From Tritrichomonas musculus (lineage: Eukaryota > Parabasalia > Tritrichomonadida > Tritrichomonadidae), in the NCBI GenBank assembly GCA_039105265.1, contig JAPFFF010000004.1:4030001-4094000 (forward strand): a stretch of 64,000 bases of DNA, written 5' to 3'. Below the pieces are notes generated by a model that was not told the DNA's origin, made no database searches, and was given only the letters and a program-made list of their open reading frames with translations. Shown here in pieces: positions 21,001 to 29,324 of this stretch (the first letter of the stretch is position 1; every line of letters starts with the position of its first letter). A program made the position numbers and the translations under genes.

Positions 21001-23773
21001 GTATCACGATAAGGTTCAATACATGAAATCCTTCATCAATCAACCAGTTGACAATCTCAAAACCATTGATCGCAACCTGAATGTGATAACCGTATTTGGA
21101 TTCAACTCGAGTAGATTCGATAGCAACCTATTCAAGGAGTATCTCAACTACAGTTCAGCTGGAAGCAATTCCATTGCTGAGCGCGAGCGAACCCTGTTAT
21201 GGAGTGTTGAACCCAATAGCATCATTGGTACCACATCTTCATTGAAGCAGTTCATATTGAAGTCACCCAAATACGACACCAAGTTGCGATTCATCGATGC
21301 ACAATCATTTGTCGCTGGTGGTACATTACGACAATTCGGGGTAGACTTTGGGGGAGTCGAGAATAGCTCAAAGGGTGTGTTCCCATATGAAGCCATCAAT
21401 ACTGAGAACTACAATGAGGTCCTCTCAAAAGCAGAGCCATTTGAGTATGAGGCGTTCTACAGCTATCTCAACCAGAAGAACCCATTGACACCAGATGATT
21501 ACAAGCTATATCTCGAGGATGCCAAAAACTATGAAACCCGATGGGACTACCTACTTGCATACAATGATAATGATGTCGAGATGATGATCAAACCCATTGA
21601 CAACCTGATTGCACTCAATGCGCAGTACAACGTGGACCTCATCTCAAACCTATCGCTAAGCAAGAATGCATCCTGTATCAAGTACGCACTCGCATATAAG
21701 GAATTCAATCCAAATGCCGAATACTCCATACAGAATCCCATTAACAAATTCAAACCAAACCTCGATTGGTGGCGATTCAAATGCGAGAACTACTATAACC
21801 AGGATGTCAAATATAATCTAGCTCATAAGGACAAACCCAGGAACCTCGATAGATGTGTTTGCGAGGAGCAGTTTGATGAATTCATGGAGATGTACAACAA
21901 TCCAGATACAGGCAAGTGTCATCTCTGTGGTGAGCACTTCACATGGACCAATAAGCCCACTCTCGATAGAATCAATAATGATATCGGCCATGAACTCAGC
22001 AACTGTAAACTCGCTTGTGCGGAATGCAACAGACTTCGCAGCCGTGATGATCCCAATATAACCAAACTACGAATTCAGCTGAAGAAGTACTGCAAGATGA
22101 TGCATCTCCCAACACTCATCAATGACGAACAGGAGTATTACAGCTTACGGAACAACATCACTGGTGGTCTATCCAATGTCATGCACCGTGTCAACATCAA
22201 GGGTCATACCAAAATAAACCGTTTTAGATACAACGCCGTTGATCACAAGGTAATCTCATATGATACGCCACACACGATGACTCACATTGTTGGAGTCGAT
22301 TTCAATAGCTTATACCCATCTGCATTCAGTTCAACCAAACATGATGTCAATCCATATCACGGGGGAGTCATGTATATGCCAGGTTCCATGATGGAGCGAT
22401 TCGAGGTGTACAAGGATGGGGTCAAAAATATGAACACCTACAACTCATGCATGCATATCATCAACAGCCAGTATCACCGAAAGCACCCCAAATTCCTATT
22501 CAAAGCGGAGGTCATGTTGAAATGCCCAATATCCAAAATCAACTACTTCATCAATTTCCCACCTGTATTTCGCAATTTCGATATCACCAATGATGAGGCC
22601 ACAATTGGCCCATATATGCACGACTACATGACTCGCAATAAGCTCCCATCTGTTGACAAAACTGAACGGAAGCTGACCATGAGTGTTGATACAATGGGCA
22701 CCTATCAGACATTCTCGAACTACTACCTCTGGTTCCTCCTCGACCATGGACTTGTCATCGAGGATATCAAGAGTCTCACCACATACGAGGCTCATCGCGG
22801 ATTCAACCCATTCGTTAGTGAATTCATGAAACGCCGTCAGGATATCATATCAGGTACCGTTAAAGGTAATGGCGCTGAAAGCGACTTGAGTGTGTCGAAT
22901 GAGAAGTTCTACAAGATCAGCATGAATGGCTCATATGGGTACGATGGGATGAACACCGAGAAGTTCTCCAAAATCAAGATATGCTCGCGCGATAAGACCT
23001 TCCAGAATATCATCTATGACAACTATGTCTGTGGCACCAAATTGAGTGATGACAACTATCTACTCCAGATGAACCCGAAGAGCTTCAAATGCACGACATG
23101 CCTTCAGGAATCATTCTGGACTCTAGATAATGCCAAATTCTGGTATCTCACATTCATATACGACTTCATGTACAAGTGCCTTGATGTGGAGCGATTCCAT
23201 TTCATAGAGGGGGACACTGATAGTGCGTATTTTGCGGTTGCTGGTGATGATACCAAGGGGTCCGATCAAGAGTTCAAATACATCATCAAGAATAGGGCAT
23301 TCTATGATGAGAACATATATAAGTTCATGCCGAATCCCAATATAAACACAATCGCTGATGAGAAGAAAATACTGGGTCTCTGCATTGAGAAATATGGTGA
23401 GAATATGATTGCGTTAGCCCCCAAGTGCTACACCATATTTAATAGTGGAGCTGTCACCAAGGCACTCAAACTCAAGGGGGTCTCCCTCAAGAAAAACCGT
23501 ATTACAAGTGATGATTACAAGGACATCATCGACAATGGTGGTGTGAAGGTTGGCAAAAATATCAATCTGCAAATGACTCGCCAGCTCTCAACCCCTCCAG
23601 GGCTGGTCATGAAAACCAAAATCCAGAGCAAAATCAGTGAGATGACGATGTCCAAGATCACGGTAAACAAGAATGCTCTCACCGGGACACACACCAAAAT
23701 GATTGTCCTCGAGAACCAATCCTGTGCACCATTCATCCATGGGCTCACATCAGGGGACTATATTATGCTCTAA
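18005..23773 (+). CDS. Protein-primed family B DNA polymerase
   Basis: This 1922-residue protein would replicate the element. The N-terminus has two copies of a roughly 75-residue domain (KTVKNYINIVNNEFGGNIP, about 15-82 and 205-275), charged ELAEKERKRLERDRLKQER coiled coils, and two copies of DYFNKFNRADYK. A Cys/His cluster starts at C863. Exonuclease motifs: DFET (D934), FGFNSSRFD, YNDNDVE. Residues about 1305-1345 form an HNH-type insert (CHLC, TLDRINND, GHELSNCKLACAECN). Polymerase motifs: A DFNSLYPS (D1432), B KISMNGSYG (K1637), C DTDS (D1737), and KCY near 1820. It is longer than typical Polinton polymerases because of the N-terminal repeats. T-rich leader motifs precede the ATG. All key motifs are present. 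Confidence 0.95.
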   Translation: MSNITNGHFGKIPTKTVKNYINIVNNEFGGNIPTNLTYVAQLSKLSRFLNEKSFVDRIGFDTRSALQESHFDTFFGQLRAEQEDEQLRAETEQRLRKLEDDRLEQERLKQEQELAEKERKRLERDRLKQERLAKEAEEQERKRLERDRLKQERLEQELAEKERKRLERDRLKQERERKRIAEERKRELNRKITNGNFDKRYIPTETVKNYINIVNNEFGGNIPLTDKYIVQLTKLSGFLNENSFITRTGFNPDGILEESDFDTFFGQLRDERAEQERLEQERIERERAERELLEQERAEQERLERKRAKRHAKKARKRERAEQERLEQERIERERAERLANDNDYFNKFNRADYKVDNPIDAFQHKNTRDKFKQKLVRERQIQNNIDVAKHALREAQRLIRENEYPPILPPPATHKKPIRYDEQPSYIKRLNDKLDNDYFSKFNRDDYKINDPIDAFHRMNTQDEFQQRLDDERKVYSYFDKYYHEYLDRAEIQDILKNRSKVIKLAHIIDGSTNIDGIPKDPENNEIFEYLSEFGHEFKSKHTGFLMVNEPEDYDKAVEAWNKYNKYADNDYNEREDIDTYEPIYIYYFNSISTLNSIYDGLQQVYKREVKPFKIYFQLSGVFETSSAENDTFQYTAREINWNNYKSAIPIVVRDEQSLDIVKYYIESVLHSYETSTSSTKLILVGTVSFTVSRMVKVSGPIKDLPKEIKNNKFIITDNADDNLCWYRFLAACLDDHLVKPKSGCKPKSGCKTKHRTQAARKLLCEDHNIVYSTKPSQAAIDLLNNYPGTSIESMKASAEKHHLNVDIYEYLEDLKVYNLQDQWKYNEDNSFRKSALLFTQNRIIHIMYIKDAEKLTNIHICPKCGSYAHYGHHNMNRFKNHVDNCTGVFRKQFIPNREPLPYCPHILGNPVYEYCLAYNLKWKPNIYYITYDFETVEQPVNASIGSSTTINSRLIPLSVSSCVKSQSGCTTRHFSLRDSAEFIIKWIEWLFEQSKQVYHDKVQYMKSFINQPVDNLKTIDRNLNVITVFGFNSSRFDSNLFKEYLNYSSAGSNSIAERERTLLWSVEPNSIIGTTSSLKQFILKSPKYDTKLRFIDAQSFVAGGTLRQFGVDFGGVENSSKGVFPYEAINTENYNEVLSKAEPFEYEAFYSYLNQKNPLTPDDYKLYLEDAKNYETRWDYLLAYNDNDVEMMIKPIDNLIALNAQYNVDLISNLSLSKNASCIKYALAYKEFNPNAEYSIQNPINKFKPNLDWWRFKCENYYNQDVKYNLAHKDKPRNLDRCVCEEQFDEFMEMYNNPDTGKCHLCGEHFTWTNKPTLDRINNDIGHELSNCKLACAECNRLRSRDDPNITKLRIQLKKYCKMMHLPTLINDEQEYYSLRNNITGGLSNVMHRVNIKGHTKINRFRYNAVDHKVISYDTPHTMTHIVGVDFNSLYPSAFSSTKHDVNPYHGGVMYMPGSMMERFEVYKDGVKNMNTYNSCMHIINSQYHRKHPKFLFKAEVMLKCPISKINYFINFPPVFRNFDITNDEATIGPYMHDYMTRNKLPSVDKTERKLTMSVDTMGTYQTFSNYYLWFLLDHGLVIEDIKSLTTYEAHRGFNPFVSEFMKRRQDIISGTVKGNGAESDLSVSNEKFYKISMNGSYGYDGMNTEKFSKIKICSRDKTFQNIIYDNYVCGTKLSDDNYLLQMNPKSFKCTTCLQESFWTLDNAKFWYLTFIYDFMYKCLDVERFHFIEGDTDSAYFAVAGDDTKGSDQEFKYIIKNRAFYDENIYKFMPNPNINTIADEKKILGLCIEKYGENMIALAPKCYTIFNSGAVTKALKLKGVSLKKNRITSDDYKDIIDNGGVKVGKNINLQMTRQLSTPPGLVMKTKIQSKISEMTMSKITVNKNALTGTHTKMIVLENQSCAPFIHGLTSGDYIML

Positions 23774-23783
23774 ATTTGGGTGA

Positions 23784-23804
23784 CAGCAAAATTGCTGCGA
23801 CCTA
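23784..23804. repeat. Short hairpin motif, copy after the polymerase gene
   Basis: CAGCAAAATTGCTGCGACCTA lies in the 33-bp gap between the convergent polymerase and fibre-like genes. The 21-base string is identical to 16087-16107 inside the KilA-N gene; a 14-base copy (with the same stem) is at 32524-32537. The inner CAGCAA..TTGCTG arms pair. In this position it could act as a terminator. Confidence 0.6.
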
Positions 23805-23806
23805 CA

Positions 23807-26584
23807 TTAGGCCTTAAACACAGCTAATGTGGATCCGTTGATGATACCAGTTATGATACCCACGGTCATACGATTTATTTTTGAGGTTATCGCGGTCTCA
23901 CCAGTGAGTATCTTCAGTTTATTATCAGCGTTATCAATGAATACCTCATCCCCAATGGAATAGCATGAGGAGTCCTCAACCTTAACCATGTAATCCCCAT
24001 GAGTGGCGAATGTGATACAACCATTGGCTTCATCGATTCTCACGCATATACCAACATACTCCTTCCAGGTGCCAGTAGTCTTCACACTACATATGCAATC
24101 AGTGGTGTCAGCTTCAGTGCTAGGGACCCATTTCGAATCCTCACGATGATACACCTTGCCGGTCATATATACTGGGGCTCCAATGACGAAATCGGTGATG
24201 GTGTTAACCGATGACTCGATTGGGGAGTAGTGAGTGATGGTTGTGTTTGATTGTGCACCGTAAATAGCAGCCTTGAATGTTGCTAAATACTCTCGGGACA
24301 TGATTTGTCTTGAATATAGTTGTCTAGCATCTAATAATTCCTGAGTAGTTGTCCAGGGATATCCAAATATTGGGAAGCTATATGTAAGTGTACTTGATGT
24401 TATATCATCAGTGCCTTCATAATATAGTGGGAATTTGAAATTGTCGAAATACACAGTCCTCTGATGTAATACTATTACTATGTTATGGGGATTTCCATCT
24501 GTATCACGGAATAACACCCTTATTTCACAACATAGTGCATATTCACTTACTATGTATTCCAGTTTAATCACCTTATCTACAAGTTTTAGATAACGAATTG
24601 ATATATCCGAGGACCCCTCCTCAATTGGACTGCAATCAATGGCACACCTTTTTATTAGCTGCTCATCTGTAACAGCACTCGACTTCAATGCATACTTCTC
24701 ATCAGCCTGGGCACTAGTATAATATGGTGTCAAGTCAACTGGTGCTGGGATATCTGTTGTGAGTGCATACTTGGTCATATCTGGTAAGTCCTGGGTTTTT
24801 GCATAGGCATTACCGTCTACATCACATGCATTCATAACACAAACTTTTGATCGAGTAATCTCCAATGCAGTTATTTCATTGTATTTGATGGTCGCTGTAT
24901 CACTGTTTGCATCAATATCGAAATCTAACCATCGCTCCTTCGAGCTATCCAGTTGATTGCCAATGCTAAATATTCTGGTATTGCGAGAATGATTTGGTTT
25001 CATGACCATGAGAGGTGCATCACTACTTGTCTGATTTGCTCCACCCAATGTCAGGATGTTGTTTGGGTCTTTGATATAAACCTCTCCACTGATATCAGTG
25101 AAATACTCTTTTGGTATATCTGTTGTGAGTGCATACTCACTTAAGTTCGCAAGCTTCGCATACTCGGACATATCTGGCAAGTCCTGGGTCTTCGCGTATG
25201 GTTCCAACACAGTACTCAGTTTAGATCCATTAACCAAATCTGTGGGTATCTCCGGGATATCCGTTTTGAGAGCGTACTCACCTAAGTTCGCAAGCTTCGC
25301 ATACTTCCCATCAGCCACATCCTTGGTCTCATACTTGTCTAATTCATATGCGAGCTCATCTTCATCGACGAACTTCTCATCAGCCTGACCACTAGTATAA
25401 TATGGTGTCAAGTCAACTGGTTCTGGGATATCCGCTTTGAGAGCATAAGTGTTCGACACATATCTAGCTGAATAAGCGTTTTTGTCGGTTGGTTCGACAG
25501 TTTTGGTAATTGAACATGATAGTATTTCCGGTGTATCACCAGTTCCTGGATTGATTAATTCATGGGAGTTATACAGATACCAAAGACTAGAATCACTTCC
25601 TTCCATGCGCAGTATCTGAGAGGGTAGATTATCATCGTCATTGTACGAATAGTCTGCGTGAACATAATGGGCCGTATAGTAGCTGTCTGATGATACAATA
25701 TCCAACCCATATTGCTCAATCAGTACATGATATGGGTCGTAATCCAAATCAAGAATTGTATTATTGGCGATTGTGAATTGAATAGTTGTTTGCCCCTCGA
25801 TAATCTCTGGGATATAGCCTTTCACTTGATCAATAATCTCTGGGAGGTCTTCTTTTCGAACATATTCTCTGGCACAAGAATCCAAAGCCGCTTGAAGACC
25901 TTCATTAGCCGCCATACTTGTTAAACACATTGATGCTTGAGCTGATAATGGTTTAACATCTTCAGCCATCAATTTCTGAAACATTTCGTCTGGTAATTGA
26001 TCTCTTATGTTCAATTGCAACTCACTATTTTTGAGAACTGTGGGTATCTCAGGGAGGTCCTGGGTCTTCACATACTCACCTAAGTTCGCAAGCTTCGCAT
26101 ACTCGGTCATATCTGGCAAGTCCTGGGTCTTAGCATACTCACTTAAGTCCTGGGTCTTAGCAAATGGTTCCAAAGCAGTACTCAATGAATCACTCGTAAC
26201 GATGTTCTCAGGGACCTCAGGTATTTCAGTAGATAGTGCACAGTTTTTGGCAATGTAATCACGTAATTCCCCAATGGCACTATCCACATCTTCACTAGAT
26301 GCGTACTTCAGCATCTCCGTATTGAAATCCTCGGTTTTCACATAGTCGAATAGCTGTGTTTGCAAAGCATATGACTCAAGGTCCTTGGCTAAAGCATATT
26401 TTTCGAGATGCTCACCAACTGTACTCGTAATGAGTTCCTTGATTTGCTCCTGGTTGGAACCAGTTATATTTGAGCCATTGGACCCATTATGACACATGCA
26501 TGCATACTTTTTGATGTATTCTATTAGTAACTCGTCGATAGTGGCTGCTTTTATAGAAAATCCACTCTGTTCTATACTAAACAT
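23807..26584 (-). CDS. Fibre-like repeat protein
   Basis: This 925-residue protein is built of repeats around YAKTQDLPDMTEYAKLANLGEY and PVDLTPYYTSAQADEKYALK, especially at residues 60-200 and 370-490. That spacing is typical of trimeric tail-fibre and adhesin shafts in phages and viruses. The N-terminal 25 residues are hydrophobic and could attach to a capsid. The C-terminal 150 residues form a compact domain (GDYMVKVEDSSCYSIGDEVFID). A receptor-binding spike role is inferred from architecture. It shares an 18-bp divergent promoter region with the gene at 26603 and converges with the polymerase. I name no established family. Confidence 0.65.
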   Translation of the reverse strand: MFSIEQSGFSIKAATIDELLIEYIKKYACMCHNGSNGSNITGSNQEQIKELITSTVGEHLEKYALAKDLESYALQTQLFDYVKTEDFNTEMLKYASSEDVDSAIGELRDYIAKNCALSTEIPEVPENIVTSDSLSTALEPFAKTQDLSEYAKTQDLPDMTEYAKLANLGEYVKTQDLPEIPTVLKNSELQLNIRDQLPDEMFQKLMAEDVKPLSAQASMCLTSMAANEGLQAALDSCAREYVRKEDLPEIIDQVKGYIPEIIEGQTTIQFTIANNTILDLDYDPYHVLIEQYGLDIVSSDSYYTAHYVHADYSYNDDDNLPSQILRMEGSDSSLWYLYNSHELINPGTGDTPEILSCSITKTVEPTDKNAYSARYVSNTYALKADIPEPVDLTPYYTSGQADEKFVDEDELAYELDKYETKDVADGKYAKLANLGEYALKTDIPEIPTDLVNGSKLSTVLEPYAKTQDLPDMSEYAKLANLSEYALTTDIPKEYFTDISGEVYIKDPNNILTLGGANQTSSDAPLMVMKPNHSRNTRIFSIGNQLDSSKERWLDFDIDANSDTATIKYNEITALEITRSKVCVMNACDVDGNAYAKTQDLPDMTKYALTTDIPAPVDLTPYYTSAQADEKYALKSSAVTDEQLIKRCAIDCSPIEEGSSDISIRYLKLVDKVIKLEYIVSEYALCCEIRVLFRDTDGNPHNIVIVLHQRTVYFDNFKFPLYYEGTDDITSSTLTYSFPIFGYPWTTTQELLDARQLYSRQIMSREYLATFKAAIYGAQSNTTITHYSPIESSVNTITDFVIGAPVYMTGKVYHREDSKWVPSTEADTTDCICSVKTTGTWKEYVGICVRIDEANGCITFATHGDYMVKVEDSSCYSIGDEVFIDNADNKLKILTGETAITSKINRMTVGIITGIINGSTLAVFKA

Positions 26585-26602
26585 TTACTATAAAATAAAG
26601 GT
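26585..26602. promoter_or_regulatory. Divergent promoter between fibre-like and 389-residue genes
   Basis: Only 18 bp (TACTATAAAATAAAGGT) separate the two start codons. Both genes must start transcription within this gap or inside each other's coding sequence. It is AT-rich on both strands. Confidence 0.5.
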
Positions 26603-27772
26603 ATGATTACCGTAATTAATAGTGGAGTCAAGGACCCCACATACCGAGAGATTCTTAGGTGTATGGTACAAAAATGCAAAATACCAAATGCAATCGTCTA
26701 TAATATAATAGCCGCCATCAATAGGCCAGATTTGTACACGGATGAGGTATCGCATAAGCTTGAAGATATGAAAAATGCATGGGAAAGCACCAACATAAAT
26801 GACCCAGATCAGTTTGCGAAATTGCATGGTAATTTACTTGTAAATTCAGTATTCTTCGAAGATCTGGATCAACATTTGAAACCCCCAGGAGATCCAAGCG
26901 AAGTCCCTAGCGAAGTCCCAAGCGAAGTCCCTAGCGAGGAACTCCAACAGGATATCCCCGAATTTGAGGAACCTATTGAGCTAGAATTTGAGGAGGAGGA
27001 GGAAGAAGGTGATATGAGTCCATTCCAAATACTCACACCCAATCGAATAGCTCGAATTAGTGTTGATATGGATGCACTTAAGACTCAAGATATACTCCCC
27101 GAACAAATCCTTAATGTATTACCCAAATACTATCGCATTGCTGATGACCCCGATAAATATGCTCCCCGCAAACTAACCCAAATTGAGATTCGAGAGGTAC
27201 GAGATATGGTTGATAATATCATACGTAACTTGGATTCAATCGAGAAAAAGCAAGCCGATATCATTAGGTCTCCAAAAACCAATAAAGAGGTATCTAGTAT
27301 ACGGAAATGCATTACAACTGTTAAAACCTATGAAGATATCGAAGCTGAAATCAATAAGGAATTCTTACAATCCCTGACCAATTTGCCAGGGGAGAGTAAT
27401 ATGGATAGACTTATGACTACATTCAACAAAACACTCAAACATGATTTGCAAGCACTTCGCAATTTCGGTGTTTTGGGTGAGGACTCATATGATGGACTTA
27501 CGGAATGCTATAATAGGGCTATCCATCCACAGTCTAGTGATGACCTTAAAACAAAAGATTTGGTAGCCACATTACATGAATATATTTCTAGAGGTCAATA
27601 TGAAGATACCCGTGATATATTAGATAAGCTCAATCTAGTAAATAAGCTTAATAGCAAATCGCATAAATCGAAACCCTCAGGAGATCCGAAGTCCCTAGCG
27701 AAGTCCCTAGCGAAGTCCCTAGCGAAGTCCCTAGCGAAGTCCCTAGCGAAGTCCCTAGCGAGATTCCATTAG
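26603..27772 (+). CDS. Unknown Polinton protein with 12-bp-repeat tracts
   Basis: This 389-residue protein has a helical N-terminus (REILRCMVQKCKIPNAIVYN), a Pro/Ser/Glu tract PSEVPSEVPSEVPSE near residue 96-110, a very acidic stretch (EEPIELEFEEEEEEGD), a helical core (150-350) and a tail of SLAK repeats. Two arrays of the same 12-bp unit (GCGAAGTCCCTA) underlie the PSEV tract (26894-26938) and the tail (27685-27764). No family recognised. It lies 38 bp before the next open frame in the same direction. Confidence 0.6.
   Translation: MITVINSGVKDPTYREILRCMVQKCKIPNAIVYNIIAAINRPDLYTDEVSHKLEDMKNAWESTNINDPDQFAKLHGNLLVNSVFFEDLDQHLKPPGDPSEVPSEVPSEVPSEELQQDIPEFEEPIELEFEEEEEEGDMSPFQILTPNRIARISVDMDALKTQDILPEQILNVLPKYYRIADDPDKYAPRKLTQIEIREVRDMVDNIIRNLDSIEKKQADIIRSPKTNKEVSSIRKCITTVKTYEDIEAEINKEFLQSLTNLPGESNMDRLMTTFNKTLKHDLQALRNFGVLGEDSYDGLTECYNRAIHPQSSDDLKTKDLVATLHEYISRGQYEDTRDILDKLNLVNKLNSKSHKSKPSGDPKSLAKSLAKSLAKSLAKSLAKSLARFH
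27685..27764. repeat. 12-bp tandem repeat array
   Basis: About six units of GCGAAGTCCCTA lie in tandem at the end of the 389-residue gene. A second array of four units, slightly varied, lies at 26894-26938 in the same gene. Such arrays expand and contract by slippage. Confidence 0.85.
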
Positions 27773-27810
27773 GGGATATCCCTGGATCGGTACCCAAAGC
27801 GACATCCCAA

Positions 27811-29322
27811 TTGATGACAAATATATCCCCTGAAATCGAGTATACAAATAATAACATTTTTTCTTCACCTAAAGAAACTATGACAGAAGCACCATCCTTT
27901 ATAGGATCTGATACACTTAACAATTTAAATGGACTCGCGGTACCAGATGATGATGATATTGGTAATTGGGGTCATGATGAGGGTACAGCATCATTCATAG
28001 AAGATCTAACTCAAGAAACCCCATTTGACGCTTCACAATTAGCAGCCGAATACCAAGCCAAAAGACGTGGAACCACGGGAATCCGAAAAGGTAAAGGTTA
28101 TGAACAAGTATCTAATGCAATGAATAAGTTAAAAATACACAATTTATCAAAGGTTCGTGATACATCTAAATACAAACGTGACTTCCTCGACTTAATCATT
28201 AATGGGAACTATCGAATTAAATATATTCCAGATGCAGCTCAAAGAGATACTGCACATAAATACTGTAAGAATCATCTCGATGCTGATGGAATACCTTTAT
28301 ATAGATTACTACCAACAAACTCCTCAGACCCATTAGGCAATGACATTACTGATCTTAATGGAGACCAGGTTGATGATATTGTCCTTGTTGATAAACGTGG
28401 TAGTCCAGCCATTATAAATGGATATCAACTCGTTCAAGCATCACCATATAAGAAGGCTTGGGCTGCAACATACTCGACAAAGAAAGCTCGTAAACAGAAC
28501 CCATTTAATGCGTGGTTGGCTGAGATGTTCCAGAAATCGCTTGATAAAGTTAATTGGGAAGCTGGTGAGTATAATCTGGAGGCGAATAAGGCAATGAGTG
28601 AACTGATGGATGCTTATTCAAAGGTTGGATTACCTAAACCCAGAATAAGTAAACGATTAACACCAAATTCATATTGGGCATCTGTGTTCTCCCATTTATG
28701 GCATTTCTTTTGGAATCAGTACTATAAGCCTGTTGGTCCACTCAGGAAATTAACAGATTATCTCACTAGTACTAATGCAATGTTTGCTGTGCTATATGAT
28801 CAACCAGCTCTAAAGGCTATTGAAGCTAGTAAGGGCCGGAAGATAGCTTATACAGATTGGCTCCTTTATAAGAAGGTCAATTCCGGGCAATATAATGTAG
28901 AAGTTGGTAGAAAACTTCAAGCTGATACTCAGGACATCATTAGTAAGCATATTAATTTCACTACTAATGAAGCAATGGTTGCAGAGGAAAACTGGGATGA
29001 ACGTTTCAAATTCATCATGAACAGACTCGTTTATGTTGTATTCATAAATGGTATAAAGGTAGACCCTTCTAAACAAGCAAATCAAGAGTTGTTGCAAAGG
29101 TTATATAATACTGCTGTTTATGGAGACAAGAAGCGTTTGAAGCATAATCGAGAACAGTACAAAAATAATCTCATCCAATTCCTGGATACTGATCTTTATA
29201 AGAATAGGGGATATGCTGAATACAAGGAGTCTAAAGCTCAATCAGTTGAAGCAGCTCGTGAAAATGCTGTAAATCAATACTTCATAGACAAATATGCACC
29301 AGCAAAAGAAGCAGAAGAATAA
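27811..29322 (+). CDS. Unknown Polinton protein, 503 residues
   Basis: The first ATG is at 27811. Residues about 1-75 are acidic and disordered. The rest is folded: a basic segment (YQAKRRGTTGIRKGKGYE), a motif DLNGDQVDDIVLVDKRGSPAIINGY near residue 184-208 that resembles a Ca-binding DxNxDG loop, and helical segments to a charged tail. The long middle region with many Trp and Tyr (SYWASVFSHLWHFFWNQYYK) suggests a structural protein, perhaps capsid-associated. It ends two bases from the convergent gene. No family named. Confidence 0.65.
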   Translation: MMTNISPEIEYTNNNIFSSPKETMTEAPSFIGSDTLNNLNGLAVPDDDDIGNWGHDEGTASFIEDLTQETPFDASQLAAEYQAKRRGTTGIRKGKGYEQVSNAMNKLKIHNLSKVRDTSKYKRDFLDLIINGNYRIKYIPDAAQRDTAHKYCKNHLDADGIPLYRLLPTNSSDPLGNDITDLNGDQVDDIVLVDKRGSPAIINGYQLVQASPYKKAWAATYSTKKARKQNPFNAWLAEMFQKSLDKVNWEAGEYNLEANKAMSELMDAYSKVGLPKPRISKRLTPNSYWASVFSHLWHFFWNQYYKPVGPLRKLTDYLTSTNAMFAVLYDQPALKAIEASKGRKIAYTDWLLYKKVNSGQYNVEVGRKLQADTQDIISKHINFTTNEAMVAEENWDERFKFIMNRLVYVVFINGIKVDPSKQANQELLQRLYNTAVYGDKKRLKHNREQYKNNLIQFLDTDLYKNRGYAEYKESKAQSVEAARENAVNQYFIDKYAPAKEAEE

Positions 29323-29324
29323 AT

